Source: Anastrepha obliqua
Taxonomy: Eukaryota > Arthropoda > Insecta > Diptera > Tephritidae
DNA: 64,000 bases
Reading direction: 5' to 3'
NCBI RefSeq assembly: GCF_027943255.1
Contig: NC_072893.1
Coordinates: 7,874,001 to 7,938,000 of the forward strand
Shown here in pieces: positions 34,775-46,587 of the stretch. Below the pieces are notes generated by a model. The model worked only from the letters and a program-made list of their open reading frames with translations. It was not told the origin of the DNA and did not search any database. Numbering within the stretch: position 1 is the stretch's first letter; every line of letters begins with the position of its first letter. The translations under genes were made by a program, and so were the position numbers.

Positions 34775-35540
34775 AATGGTAACTGTTTTCCAAACAGAAG
34801 TTTATGCCATCCTGGAAGTAGCCGAAGGGATGATCGAGAGGGGATGGAGCAGGAAACAGATTGGAGTTTTCAGTGACAATCAGGCTGCACTGCGGGCCTA
34901 GGAGAACGCGAAGCAGACCTCAAAGATTGTTCAAGAATGTAAGAAGAAGCTTAATTCTGTCGCAAGGCAGAACAGGCTTGTACCTATATGGGTTCCAGGA
35001 CACCCCGGTGTTCAAGAAAACAAAATCGCCCACGAATTGGCCGACCGTGGATCAGCGGTGCCCCCACAGGGGCCAGAGCCAATAATCGGAATCAGTTCGG
35101 CAGGAATTATGAATTAGATCCGCGATTATGTACGCAATTTACATAAAGAACGATGGTGCGGTCTAGAACGCTGCAGAGTTGCCCAGTGTTTTGTGACAAG
35201 TCCGAACAGAAAACTAACAAATTTTCTACTAAAACTTAGAAGAAAAGACATTCGATTGATGGTCTGTATTATTACAAGACACTACCCATGGGGTCAGCAT
35301 ATGACCACCATTAGAATCACTTTTTCTGTGAGTGTCCTGCCTTTGCTAGAGCACGGATACGAGTTTTGGGTTCCGATGTCATGAGAATGAATGCCAAGGA
35401 ATCTGGAAAGTTCTTACAGGACTAACTATCTCTATCTCTGTCTCTATTTTTTCCTATCTCTTTCTCTGATACTTTCCTCCTTCGCTCCTTGACTATCAAC
35501 CCTCTTTCCAGAGCTTTAAATACTGGTGTTCCATTTCAAA
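34775..35540 (+). mobile_element. Non-LTR retrotransposon relic (RNase H and tail)
   Basis: The plus strand reads GWSRKQIGVFSDNQAALRA (first RNase H Asp), LVPIWVPGHPGVQENKIAHE and LADRGSAVPPQGPEPIIGIS. VTSPNRKLTNFLLKLRRKD and HYPWGQHMTTIRI follow. It then deletes part of the zinc-knuckle and enters a CT-rich 3' region. It is the same family as 24941-25960. Confidence 0.75.
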
Positions 35541-35969
35541 TTTCAAAACAGATAAACAACAAAAACCCCCTGCCCACTTTTTCAACTCTATAACATTTTA
35601 CTGTTGGGGAACCTGTCTTGTTAGCTGCTTTCTCTTTAATGTTGGTATTGTTAGTTACTGAAATTTTAGGTTGAAAATGAAAAAATAGAAAAAAAAAAAC
35701 ACAACCGAAATTGCCCGTTCAATGTTGGTTTAAGTTTCTTTACAAAGGCAAATAAATATGTAAATACATACGAAACCACTCACAAAACCAATTTACCCAA
35801 TGCAGTCACACACGCATTCAAAATTTTACTTGTTGAAGCAATCGCTTTCATGTTGACACTCACTCAACCACTCAACCACTCATTCACCTATACACCCTCA
35901 CACTCAACTATTCTGTAAGCCAACAGTCACTATGCCAAATTATTCCGGCAGCAAGTTTTGCTCACTCAC
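35541..35969. other. Intron flank next to the N-terminal cyclase exon
   Basis: AT-rich sequence with CACTCAACCACTCA repeats near 35860-35905 and the splice donor GTGAGTGAGC at its end (minus strand). No mobile element recognised. Confidence 0.45.
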
Positions 35970-36247
35970 CTGTATCTCATGCGTATGTGCGGAAACACGC
36001 TGGTCTGAAATTGTCCCTCCAGCACAGCTGAATCGAATTTCGGATCCAGCCATGATTTGGATGCAGCGCGTTCGAACGCCACCGGCAACATGACGCTGCA
36101 GCAGGAATGCCGACGCCCTGTTTGACTTAGGTAGGTTTGTATGTGTGGCGCTAACGCGATTTGTATATCGTCGGTGGAATTGCTGCGACTGTCGTTGACT
36201 AGAACGCCGGGAGGCATGGCGGTGAAACTGACCGATTGACGACGTGA
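35970..36247 (-). CDS. Adenylyl cyclase, N-terminal cytoplasmic exon
   Basis: This 278-base exon is entered through a strong pyrimidine tract and TTTGCAG, and left at CAG|GTGAGT. It encodes SRRQSVSFTAMPPGVLV, a region with HSCCSVMLPVAFERAASKSW, and then LDPKFDSAVLEGQF and VFPHIRMRY-R. The FERAASKSW-DPKFD stretch before the first helix is an AC9 hallmark and supports the Ac13E assignment. It reads in phase 0 at its start, so at least one upstream exon with the true start codon is needed. That exon was not found in the window, and an internal ATG at the twelfth codon is a less likely start. Confidence 0.88.
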
Positions 36248-37160
36248 CTGCAAAGAGAGAGAGAAAGGCGAGTTAGAAAGTGAACAAATTTCCTAAATGC
36301 TGGTTTACAAAACAATAAAATGGAAAATAATACAGGTATTTACAAGTGCACTTCAGTTGAAAAGCATCAAATTGAAAGCGCCACTAAAAGGAATCGAACA
36401 AAAAGTAGTTAAAATTCAAATTGTGCCATTGTGGCACTGCTGTGGCAGTAGGACAGTAGCGGCGGAATTGTAGTCCTAAATTACGAAACATTGTTTAGCG
36501 ACATTCATTTACGGTTCTAACTTTGCTACGAAACTTTAATTAAACTTAATTGTGCAGCGTAGTGGAATTGCGATTGCTTTGAATTTGCTGAATGCGCCTG
36601 AATGCCATGGTGATTATCCTGGCGGGCGTCTCCTCAAGCGCCAGCAGGTTGCAAAACCGCACTCGCTCACCTATGTGGACAGGTGTGTATGTGTGTTGAC
36701 TAATTGTGTTAGACTGTATGGAACCACATAAATGCGGACAAGTGTTGGTTGACTTTACTTGAATTGCACGCAATGGGAGCAAAAACTTACTTTGGGCGCT
36801 TTTGTGCTACATTAGAAATTAATTGGAAGACCAATCAATTTGGACCGAAGAGCAGAGGTGGTAGTAAGTTAAATTTTATTTGTAAGAATATATTTAAAAG
36901 TATTTGCGCATAAATACATTTGTGTGCTTTGAGTCTCAGGTTTTCGGATTGAATTCAACTTTCTTAATTTCATTTTAACTCCACTTAGTTTATAAGGGGC
37001 ACGTCTTTCGGTAATGTCCGATACTAAGACTAAGCCTATCATGACGCATGATGAGAATTTATTGAAATTAAGATTATTACAAATAAAATACATCCAATGT
37101 ATTTTTCAAGATCTACCCCTCTCTTATTAATTTTTTAACCGAGAAATATATGTAATCTGC
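36248..37160. other. Sequence upstream of the N-terminal exon
   Basis: No cyclase exon could be recognised. A GC-richer patch at 36590-36680 has an open frame on minus but no usable splice donor. Probably intron, possibly 5' region. Confidence 0.35.
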
Positions 37161-37161
37161 C

Positions 37162-37790
37162 TTAACTACCACAAGGGGTCATTTGACCCATGCAAAAATT
37201 CTGCATCTTGATTTGTATTTCTTGTGATACAAAAAGGCTGTATTGGATATTTTTGCTATGGCGTGATATATTTCGCTGCATTGTGCTGTATTTGTTGTTG
37301 GTTGATGGATGAATAGTCAATTTCATTCTACGCCAAGCGAGTATTACAGTAAATAATTTCAAGTTATAGTCGCAGTTTGCGAATCAAAAATTCTTATTTC
37401 ATCACTTTACTAAATAATTCTTATCCCAAAAATGTCTAAACATTCAAGATATTGGAAGTCATTGGAAATTATAAATAACTTATATGAAGAATGTACGAAA
37501 TTTAAAGAGAAGCTATCTGAAGGTGAAGTGAATACCATAGAACACTACGGACGAATGTGAGTCCGCAGGTAAAGAAAGTGAAGACGAGAATATTTAGAAC
37601 GCACAAGGAGGAAAAAAGAGAGAAAAATCGTTATCGAGTACAAAAAGTGAAAGTGATGTGGAAGACCGATGTACTGAAATTGCGGCTGATGCTACAATTT
37701 GACAAGACATTGAACAAGGCTCAACAGCTGGTTGAGCTCCGATTTATAATATTTTTAGGGAGAAGGGCAAAGTAAGAACTGCATTTTTTT
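37162..37790 (+). mobile_element. piggyBac-like N-terminal relic
   Basis: TTAA at 37162 is followed by CAAGGGGTCATTTGACCCAT. A short frame starts MSKHSRYWKSLEIINNLYEE, then shifted pieces read ESAGKESEDENI, SSTKSESDVEDRCTEIAADA and DIEQGSTAG-APIYNIFREK. Acidic serine-rich sequence followed by a G-APIYNIFRE segment is the usual lead-in of piggyBac transposases. The catalytic domain is absent here. A similar palindrome GGGTCATATGACCC at 40567 could mark another end, but this is uncertain. Confidence 0.45.
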
Positions 37791-37899
37791 GATTATTCAC
37801 TAACGATTGTATAATGCAGTACACAAGAAAATTCACAGAAAATGAAACCTTTCGAGTATTGGGAACTCAATGGAATCTTGGATGGTTGGTTGGTTAGAG

Positions 37900-38510
37900 T
37901 GGTGATTCACTCAGAATCCAGTTAGCGCTTCCACATCCTCGTTACCAACTTGTTTAAAAGTTATTTACAGCAAGACTATATCCAGTCTGTGCGGTTTAGT
38001 AACCTTATCAGGTGGTTGATATCTAATCCAGACAGTTATTCCACACACTCGAACAGCGGTTGGCCCAGGGCTAACATTCTGTCCTTGCATAGGGCAGGGC
38101 ATTCACAGAGAAAATGGAAGATTGTTTCCTTTTTCTCCGTTTGTTTGCAACTATGACAGTGTATGCTGTAAGGAATGCCCATTTTGGCTGCTTGTTCTTC
38201 GATAGACCAAAAGCCAGTTATGACTGCCATTAGTGTACAGGCGTCCCGTCGTTTTATGCTTATTAATGCCGAGGATTGCTTGAGGTTGTAGGTGGGCCAT
38301 AATGTGCTGATAATTTTGCATTTCGTCTGGTCTCTCCATTTACAACCTGCGAGTCGAAGGTATTTTAGGGATATTGCATTCTTGACTGCACCTAATGGTG
38401 TGAATACCGGTACTGCAACAACGTTATTCATGGCAGATCCCCCACCTGATCGGAATCTTACTCCGGCAAAGTTAAACGCATGTGATGACTTATCCAATAG
38501 TTAAGAATGA
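37900..38510 (-). mobile_element. Non-LTR retrotransposon C-terminal fragment
   Basis: The minus strand reads CKWRDQTKCKIISTLWPTYN, LISIKRRDACTLMAVITGFW, CHSCKQTEKKETIFHFLCEC and PALCKDRMLALGQ. The CxxC...H...C tail follows an RNase H domain in R1/Jockey-type elements. The frame is open for about 150 codons. Confidence 0.7.
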
Positions 38511-38576
38511 TGAAACTCCAATCCGAATTATATGAATTATATTTTTGGTGCCTGAGATCACAACTTTCTTTAAATA

Positions 38577-39894
38577 CAGGGTAGGCCATTTAAAGCGGGC
38601 CCATCTGGCAACCCTATAACTTTTGACAGGAACGTCAGATCGACTAATGACATAGCGCGTTGGAAGCGTCAGTCCAAGACAATTTTTACCATGGAGCAGT
38701 ACACTCCAAAAGAACGCGCTGAAATAATTCAGCTTTACATCCAAAATAACTTCTCAATTGTGAAAACTCAACGTGCGTTTAAAAAAAAAAATAAAGTTAA
38801 AAGTGCGCCATCCAAAAGCACTTTACAGCGTTTATACGCAAAATTTATTAACCACGGTAGTCTCAGCAATACCAGCCACGCATCCAGACAACGTACACGA
38901 CGTTCTGCTGAAAATATCGAGGCTGTACGAGCCAGTGTTGAGGAGGCTCCGCGAACATCGAGTTATCGTCGTTCTCAGGAATTAGGCATCGCCAGGACAA
39001 CACTCAGGCGCATAATTCGCATCGATTTGAAAATGTTTCCGTACAAAATTCAAATGGCACAAAAATTAAACCCGGCTGATTACCCGAAACGGCTTGATTA
39101 TGCCAAATGGGCCGTCGAAACCGTTCGAAATGAACCCGACTTTTGGCAAAAAATCATCATGTCAGACGAGGCTCATTTTCAGTTGAATGGAGGCGTAAAC
39201 AAGAAAAATTGTCGCTTCTACGCTGCCGAAAATCCTCAATTAGTTGAAGAACAGCCTCTCTTCGATCAAAAAGTGACTGTGTGGTGCGGTGTTTGTGCGG
39301 GAATGGTCATCGGACCGTTCTTTTTCGAAAATGAAAATGGAGCCTCTGTCACCATCAATGGAGAGCGTTATCGTGCCATGATACGCGATTTTGTTATGCC
39401 AATCATCGAAGAAAATGACATGGAAGGCTACTGGTTCCAACAGGACGGGGCTACATGCCACACTTCACGCGCTACAATCGATTTTTTGAAGCCATTGTTC
39501 CCTGGAAGGTTGATTTCGAAAAAATGGTGATTTTCCGTGGCCACCGAGATCACCAGATTTGACGCCACCGGACTTTTATTTGTGGGGTTATCTGAAATCC
39601 AAGGTATACATCAACAAGCCAAGGACTCTAACTCAACTTAAAAACAATATCCGACGCGAAATCGCCGCCATACCGGCCGAAATATTGGCCAAAACGATGG
39701 AAAACGCCGAAAAAAGGACACATTTGGCCATCAAGGCCAGAGGCAAACATTTGAAGGATATCATTTTCAAAAACTAGCTGGAACAAATCTCCTTGAATCA
39801 AAATAAATGATTTTTCATATCAACACAAAAAAAAATGTTTTTTTCAATGTTTTTTTTCAGAAACAAATGGGCCCGCTTTAAATGGCCTACCCTG
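38577..39894 (+). mobile_element. rosa-like DD41D mariner, nearly intact
   Basis: The ends CAGGGTAGGCCATTTAAAGC then GGGCCCAT are perfect inverted copies beside TA (38575-38576 and 39895-39896). The 1318-bp length and full-length transposase (see next entry) show a complete element. rosa-type mariners were first described from tephritid flies, which supports the host assignment. Confidence 0.88.
38691..39777 (+). pseudogene. rosa-like transposase, one frameshift
   Basis: It starts MEQYTPKERAEIIQLYIQNN with a helix-turn-helix, and a second one around RRSQELGIARTTLRRII. The first catalytic Asp is in IIMSDEAHFQLNG and the second in WFQQDGATCHTSR. After a frame change in the A run at 39519-39524 the protein continues WPPRSPDLTPPDFYLWGYLK with the third Asp, 41 residues after the second. 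It ends RGKHLKDIIFKN. Apart from that single A-run slip I see no stop or missing block, so this is a recently dead copy or a sequencing slip. Confidence 0.85.
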
Positions 39895-39939
39895 TATTAA
39901 AAATGCTTTCATGTTTCTTTTTCAAAATCACGTAATATA

Positions 39940-40475
39940 GTTTACTAGAAACCCAATAAAGTTTCTCTGGAGAAATCTTGCAATTCCTTCAAGAATTTAA
40001 GGATCTTGGCGTTATCTTTGACATTCAATTTTCATTCATCAGTCATATCAATTTTGTCGGCATAATAGCACTGGCTTTTACGCTTTACCTCTTTTGTTCG
40101 ACCGCACCTGGAGTATGTTTGAATAATCTGGCGTCCTTTCCGCCAGTTTCACGTTGATAGGATAGAGCACGTGCAGAAGGTGTTTCTCAAGTTTGCCTTA
40201 CGTTCATTGGGTTTCTCGGAACCTACACCTTTGTATATGGAAGGTTTAGCGCTGCTTAATTTGAAATCGCTCGACAAGAGAAGGTCAATATTATCTTCAA
40301 CTTTTATTTTTTGAATTATACAAGGAGTTTTTGACTGTCAGTCCCTTTTAGAAGGAATAAATTTTAATGTTTCGCGGAGTTATCTTCATGCTTCGTTGCC
40401 TTTCTACGCAGATAATACTGGAATGCATTTTGCTCATAATGCACCTATTGGAAGGGCTCTTTGAATTGTTATTTG
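39940..40475 (+). mobile_element. Jockey-like LINE relic
   Basis: The plus strand reads FKDLGVIFDIQFSFISHINF, then FCSTAPGVCLNNLASFPPVS or, in another frame, LVRPHLEYV with RIEHVQKVFLKFALRSLGFS, and LLNLKSLDKRR. This is the segment after the polymerase domain of Jockey/CR1-type elements. Confidence 0.6.
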
Positions 40476-40904
40476 AAAAAAATATTTTTTTTCATGTTTG
40501 GTACATGATTGGTGTAATTGATATATTTTTTGATAGGCACAGTAATATAAATAACATTTTTAAGACGGGTCATATGACCCATTTTGAAAGGAAATTGAAT
40601 ACATGAAATATCATTAGGTTTAGTGTTAATACCAATGTATCATCAGCGAATGTAGCAATCATCCTGTTTCTTGTAGTTGTAGCGATGATTTATTGTTTCT
40701 GGAGCGAGTTGGAACGATTTATGCGTCTTATGTTCCGATACATAGAACATTGATAGAATGCAATAAAATTTCAGAGTCTTTGGCTTTTGAATTTTCATTT
40801 TCTAAGCAAACTCTTAAATTGTCACTTAATCAATTATATGTGCCATTTTCCAAGATTAATATTTAGATTTATTGGAGGTTTGCACTACGACCGCATAGTC
40901 TTTT

Positions 40905-41760
40905 CTGCCCTCTACCCATCACAGTACCGCATCCAGACCCGGTTCCCTTATTAAACTCATGATCGAGCTGGCTTGGATTGAGCACATGCGCCTTTCGTCC
41001 AACTGCAGTTGGACGAGATGACTGAACCTTCTCCGCCCTAAGGCGCTGTATTCAAGAACAAGGCGCATTGGTGTCTCCTGAGATTGGTCGCAGAAACGAC
41101 AAAAATCAGTGGACCATATCCAGATCATGTGCAGATGATTGCGCAGTCTGCAGTGATTTGTAAGAATTCGCGTGATCATTCTCAGTTGGTCCATGGGGAG
41201 AGTTGTGAGTTTTAAAACTATTTTGGTTGTACCTCCCAGTAAGGATTTTGCCTGGCGTAGCCCTTTAGTTTGGTGTCAGCTAGCCTCCCTTAGCTTTAGC
41301 TCTTCACTCCTAAGCTTCTCCTTGATGGTGTGTTGTCCCGTAGCAAGGAAAGGCTCGGGCCCTGTTAATGACGAGGCCGCAGTCTTTTTTGCTAATGCGT
41401 TCGCTATTTCTTTCCCACGTATACACCTTTTTCCTGGGACCCAAACTAGCTGGATGAGTGAGGATCGGTGAGACCTTAATCTCACAGGCTGACAAAGCCT
41501 TGAGTGCCGCCTGGCTGTCATTCAAAATGACAATTTGGTCATTCCGGAAGTTCCTGTCTAAGTTAATCTCTGCACATAGGCATAGATGGCATACACCTCC
41601 GCTTGAAAGATGATTGGAAAACTACCCATCGGCACAGAACTCTTGGTTATGGGGCTGTATATTTTAACAGCTATGCTTTTACCGTCTTCGAGCCATTTGT
41701 GTTCCAGTGCAGCGTAAACTTCTAGAGTTTCCTTTCAAATGCAATGCAGTTTTATAGGTG
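40905..41760 (-). mobile_element. Non-LTR retrotransposon relic, RNase H and tail
   Basis: The minus strand reads NDSQAALKALSACEIKV (RNase H), SLIQLVWVPGKRCIRGKEIA and NALAKKTAASSLTGPEPFLA. LPMDQLRMITRILTNHCRLR and CRFCDQSQETPMRLVLEYSA-LGRRR come later. Frames shift, but the order of domains is kept. Confidence 0.75.
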
Positions 41761-41854
41761 TGGAAACATTGTAATTGACATAAATATTTTTGGAGGTTCC
41801 CGGAATTTCAGGGTTTCCTCGTTTATTACAGAATATAAAGTCCTTTTCTTTTTG

Positions 41855-42005
41855 TTGGCGCGATAACCGGTTACGCAATTTTAGCTGAGTTTACCAGTTG
41901 TTTTTTCTCGTCTTAACGGGCGCCCGTTGTATACACCAAGTGAAGCGAAGTCCCTTTCTACCTGATATTTCCAGCGCAGAGAAGGCCTTCCTCTTAAATT
42001 TTTGT
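41855..42005 (-). mobile_element. LINE 3' end, same family as 34019-34382
   Basis: On minus, GGAAGGCCTTCTCTGCGCTG, then GGACTTCGCTTCACTTGGTG and CCGGTTATCGCGCCAA-AAAGAAAAGG match the tail of the insertion at 34019-34382. Only about 150 bases remain. Confidence 0.6.
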
Positions 42006-43479
42006 TTCAACTAACCACGCCGACTATCAGCATGAAATCCAACACTGTAGCCCTTCTATTAAATGAAAAATAAACTAAAGCAATGAAAAAAAAAATACTA
42101 GCTCTACGAAAAGTCAGCCTTGTCTTATAAAGTATATTTATATATTTTTTATATCATCTATTTTTGTGCCTTGAAAACTAAAAACTATGGCCACTTCCAT
42201 CTGGCTTTTACACCTAAACCACACTTGAGTGGCTACCACTTCTTCTCTTAAGCACTGTAAACTTGGCAGCCATTGATGAGCGAAAAATGCTGCCACATGC
42301 CAGTGGCTATTTTTTTATAGTCGCTCTTTAGCACGCGGCACACTTAAGAGCTTCCTTCCTTCCTTTTTGCCTTCCTTCCTTCGCCATCAAGAAGGCAGAA
42401 GAAGTGAAAAAAATGTGCCATTAAATTCACTTTCATTCGAGCTGGCTGAGCTAACCGTTATCCCACATACATACATATATTTATATTCTTTGTTTCTACT
42501 TTCGGCGACCTTGCATCAGAAGCGCTTTAATAGTTAAAGGGACTATGCTTTGTGAGTTTTTATGCTTACGACAATACATTCACATTGCAGGTAAACTCAT
42601 ATATTTTGCATTTTATTCCCCTTTTTTGTTCTGCTTGCATACTTTCTTTCGCTTTCTTGGCATCTTTGAGCTTGTCGCTTCCAGATCCTTACACGACTAT
42701 ACACACTACTGTAAGCATTCAAAGCACTTTCCATCCAGCAGCGTTCATTGTTAGTGAGTGCCGCTGTCGTTGCACTTACATATTTTGTCCTACTGCCCTA
42801 CCCTTTTTACACTTTTAATGGCGGTAATTAATTTTCATATACAACAGTGCCTTGAATACTGTCCGTGGCTTCATTTAGGTATATCACTTAGATGTGTGTA
42901 CATGTAAGTGTGTGTGTGTGTGCGTTTATGGGCATGTGCGCATTCCTTTGCATATTGTCGACTACAGCCGGAGTGAATTGTTGGATTAGCGAACAAGAAT
43001 TTAATTAAAATTGTAATAGATATGTATTGCTTTTATACATATATTAAACGATTGTGTGATTGCATGCAGTTTGTGCTAATGTCGGTGGCGTATGAGTGAC
43101 TTTTTCTTGCTTGGTGTAGAAATGAGTCTTCAGTACCTACACAACTAGGCGGGAAATGCCTGCATAGGCGGACACAGGAAGGGCTGTTTAGATTTGCGCA
43201 GGCTATGATGAAGTTATGTTAGTGCGTTACTCTATCAGCACAACTCGAATTCGTAATTTTTGCTGGGCAAGCACTAAGTCGCTGCGTTCTAATATAAAAT
43301 TGAAATTATTAACCTATGCAGGTTGGGAATCTATCTGAAACCAGTCAATCTGCATACAAATTAATATACAAAATTATTAAAATTTTTATTACAAAATACT
43401 ATTTGTTGATCTAAAAGCAAATAATAGTTAAAAAAAAAAACAAAGTGTTTGCCAAAAGTCCACAGAAAAGCGTGGCATC
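42006..43479. other. Unassigned sequence with a TG microsatellite
   Basis: AT-rich. A TG run lies near 42908-42922. CTTCCTTCCTT-type repeats are near 42350-42385. No domain or terminal repeat recognised. Confidence 0.4.
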
Positions 43480-43860
43480 AATCTTCTTTTTGCAAATATT
43501 CGTTGGGAGAGAAGAAATTTATTGTTTTTGCATACAATTTTTACGCAAATGGTTTAAAACTGTTTTATAGTCGGTCTTAAGCTACTGGAAGATGCTACGA
43601 CTGCTAAAATGCCGGACGACACTCGACTATTCGTGCGGTTACCTATATTGAAATTTTCGACATTTTCCAGAAACACCACTCACACAATTTCACATTTTAC
43701 AATTTTCTTATCAAAGAAAAACCGAATTTTGTTTTTGTTGACTTCCATTGTTAACTCGCTGTAACTCACAACTGAATAGAATGAACAAAAAATTTTAATT
43801 AAATTTTAAATTTAAATTTACATTTTTTTTATAAAATAATGCATTTTCGTCAGTTTTTGC
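43480..43860 (-). pseudogene. Mariner 5' fragment (MEVN family)
   Basis: On minus, TTCAGTTGTGAGTTACAGCG precedes an ATG at 43747 reading MEVNKNKIRFFFDK. Short decayed pieces follow, including TTAGCAGTCGTAGCATCTTC (SRSI region) and AAACCATTTGCGTAAAAA. No catalytic region. Confidence 0.6.
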
Positions 43861-44006
43861 CCCCTATTTTCCTAAACAGGAAGGATTAGGTGAATGAGCA
43901 GGACAATTTATTGCACAAGCAAATGCATTTGAACTGGTTTTTGTTTTGTGTGTTATTTTTTTGTGTTTCATTTTGTTTGCTGAATGTCAAATTATTTTAT
44001 TGGGTA

Positions 44007-45146
44007 TGGGAATAAGTTTCCTCCCTCGTAAAGGTTTCGCTGGTGATATCATTTTTTTGTTTTATACTGGTGATTTGAAGGTGTATATATGAGGTCTCGA
44101 TCGCTGTTGGCACTCGTTTAAAACGTAGAGATCCTTTTTAACAGAAGTTAAACATTTCTAAGTTCGTCCCGAAAAAACAGCATTTGCGGGAAGTCATGGT
44201 TTATTTTTACCTTTTAATGAAAAGTACAGATGAAACGAGTCGTATATAGTCCCACTCTATCAAATACAACTTGTAAAAAGTGGTTTCGACACTTCTAAAG
44301 TGGCAATTTCGTCATGAGTGATAAAGATCGCGAAGGGGCACCGAAAAAATTCGAGGGCCCTAAACTACAACAATTATTGGATGAAGACGCATGTTGAATC
44401 CTTGATGATATGTCTAAAGAGTTGGATGTTGACAGATCAACCGTCGGTAAACGTTTGCACGCGATGGGAATGGTCCAGAAAGCAGGTAATTGGGTGCCAT
44501 ATTAATTGAAGGAGAGGGATATTGAGAGCCGTTTGGTGACGTGTGAGATGCTTCTTGAACGGCAGAAAAGAAAAGGTTCTCTGCATCGCATCGTCACTGG
44601 CGTTGAAAAAGGGATCTATTATGAAAACCCAAACGACGAAAATGTTGAAGCGTAGGTTATGTTGTGCATCTGGTGGGATAAGAAGGGTGCCATCTATTAT
44701 GAACTCTTTCAACCAATGGAAGCTATCACTGGCGATTTGATCGAGCTCTCAAAAATAACGGCCGGAAAGGGACGGTAGACCATGACAACAACAGGCCACA
44801 CGTGGCTAAATCGGTCCAGAAATATTTAGAGGGACTGAATCGAGTAATCTTGTTCCACCCGCCGTTTTCCCCAAACATTTCACCCTCGTATAACCATCTG
44901 TTCCGATCAATGCAGTTAGCCCATATTGGAGAGCGGTTCACTTCTTACGTGAGCTTTGCAAACTGGCTCAATGAATGGATGAAGTCAAAAGAACACGGAT
45001 TTTTCGTCAGAGGAATCCGTATGCTGCCTGAAAGAAGGAGTAAAGTTGTAGCTTGCAATGGCACGTACTTTACATAATATCCTGTATTATTTAATTGTTT
45101 AAATAATTCGTAACTTTGGCTAAGAAAGGACGGAAACTTATTCCCG
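44007..45146 (+). mobile_element. Degenerate mauritiana-like mariner
   Basis: Ends TGGGAATAAGTTTCC and (inward) CGGGAATAAGTTTCC, both beside TA. Transposase remnants: LDDMSKELDVDRSTVGKRLH, AMGMVQKAGNWVPY, LHRIVTGVEKG, VMLCIWWDKKGAIYYELFQP and a C-terminus LPERRSKVVACNGTYFT. The first catalytic Asp is replaced by Val (VTGV for VTGD), and stops and frameshifts are scattered. It is inactive. Confidence 0.85.
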
Positions 45147-45399
45147 TACTGAATAGTTCAAATTAAATAATTTGTCTGGTTAATTTTTTTATTATTATTT
45201 TTTAATAACTCTTTAAGAAAATCGAATTCCTTAACCAGTTTCTTTATACAAAGTGTTTTATTTTCACTAACCTCTGTAAATGGGTGTCCAAGTGTTTTCA
45301 TTATTCAAAAATAGGAAAATTGTTAGAACAGGTCAAGAGTTCTGATCATTATTTTGCTTTATTTCGATGAAGAAATTATAGCGATTCAGATCAAATGTG

Positions 45400-45770
45400 T
45401 GCCGTTTTTTCCAACAACTTTTGTTTATTTTCAAATAAACTACGGAAGAAGAAATTCTCGTTAAATTTTCTTAAGCTTTGTTTGAGGCCAGTTTTGTACC
45501 AAAAAAAAAAAAAAATTTTTAATGCCTGTAAAGCTAATAATTGCTTGATTTTAACTATATGGGAAATTTGTATCCGGACTCTCAGAGTTTCTGGTGCATC
45601 GGTAAAGATATTTGCTGTCAGACGTTGTCTTGATGGAAGACAACACCTTTCTCGTTCACCATTATGGCAGCTTCTGAAAGAGCGCCTGCTTCCAAATATC
45701 GGCAACGATGCGGCATTCTGCTTACTTCGGCTGATTTCTTCTTGAGGACGATTAAAACGCAAAGTAGTAG
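45400..45770 (-). pseudogene. Mariner transposase fragment
   Basis: The minus strand reads NEKGVVFHQDNV near 45650, the second catalytic Asp of a mariner. Flanking sequence is frameshifted (RFNRPQEEISRSKQNA upstream, KLLEKTAHI downstream). It is too decayed for subfamily assignment. Confidence 0.45.
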
Positions 45771-45870
45771 CCGACTTTATTGAGAGCGAGCAGCGATTAT
45801 ATGGTAAAATAATTTCTTAAAACAAGTTAAATAATCAAATGAAAATTGCTTATTAGTATCCTTTTATATA

Positions 45871-46543
45871 CAGTCTGTGTGTATAAGAAAAAGAACCGCG
45901 ATTATTCATGAAGCATAAAAGATATATTTTTAAATTTTTTTTACGTGAAAGTATGTACAAAACTACGAGTGTTCATCGTTGTCGAGTATAGCCTGGCATC
46001 TACTTCACACTTTGAACCAGCTTTTCTGTGTAGCTCGTAGCTAAATCATGGACTGGCCTTCCGACAAGATGCCTTTTCATAGTCCCCTACACATTTTCAA
46101 TTGGGTTGCCGTCAGGAGACTGGGAAAACCAGTCCAGTACTGTGACGCCATTTTTCTGAGAGTAGTGGTTTTGAAGATGTGGGACAGTACGATGTCTTCG
46201 TCTCCTTCAGTCTTCGTTCGATGGTGTTGATACTCACATATATTCTCTTTTTAGCAAAAACTAATCGTGCTTGTCCTCACTCACTTCAAGCCGCACTCGG
46301 AAAAGTCATCAACATGTCTGTATTAATTTGAATGCATGCATAAAAATACCGCCTCAAAATGCTTCGCTTACTTCTCACTCATTCGTGGTTGGTTGCGTTT
46401 ACGGGAAAGTTTCGAACGATACTAACCTGATTTAGCACTGGCGTCGTAGTTCTTGAGTGGGACTATTGCGGAGCAAAAAGCAGAGCAAAATATATCTTGA
46501 AGTTACAAGAAAAAAAGCGGTTCTTTTCTTCTGACACAGACTG
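45871..46543 (-). mobile_element. Tc1-like deletion derivative
   Basis: Ends CAGTCTGTGTGTATAAGAAA and (inward) CAGTCTGTGTCAGAAGAAAA, both followed by AGAACCGC and flanked by TA. On minus only the C-terminal transposase remains: NGVTVLDWFSQSPDGNPIEN, V-GTMKRHLVGRPVHDLATS and YTEKLVQSVK-MPGYTRQR. N-terminal and first-Asp regions are missing. Confidence 0.8.
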
Positions 46544-46587
46544 TAAGTAGTATAAAATTATGAAAAGAGCATTGAAATAAGTAAAGG

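Larger units (their letters stand above)
8884..35969 (-). other. 27,086-bp intron of the cyclase, filled with mobile elements
   Basis: The donor CAG|GTGAGT after HIRMRY-R and the acceptor TTTTTTACAG before FALYYILL define this intron. The joined protein reads HIRMRYRFALYY, matching the AC9 junction between N-terminal domain and first helix. Nearly all recognisable content is transposable: mariner, Tc1, TTAA elements, SINEs and non-LTR retrotransposon fragments, in both orientations. No convincing host exon was found inside. Confidence 0.88.

Noticed and set aside
36546..36782. 78-codon minus-strand frame upstream of the cyclase N-terminal exon, tested as a missing first exon
   Set aside because: No GT donor in a phase compatible with the next exon before its stop codon, and no resemblance to AC9 N-termini. 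Left unassigned.
40560..40590. GGGTCATATGACCC palindrome as the right end of the piggyBac-like relic at 37162
   Set aside because: Similar to the left-end sequence but in a position and orientation that do not clearly close an element. Kept only as a note.
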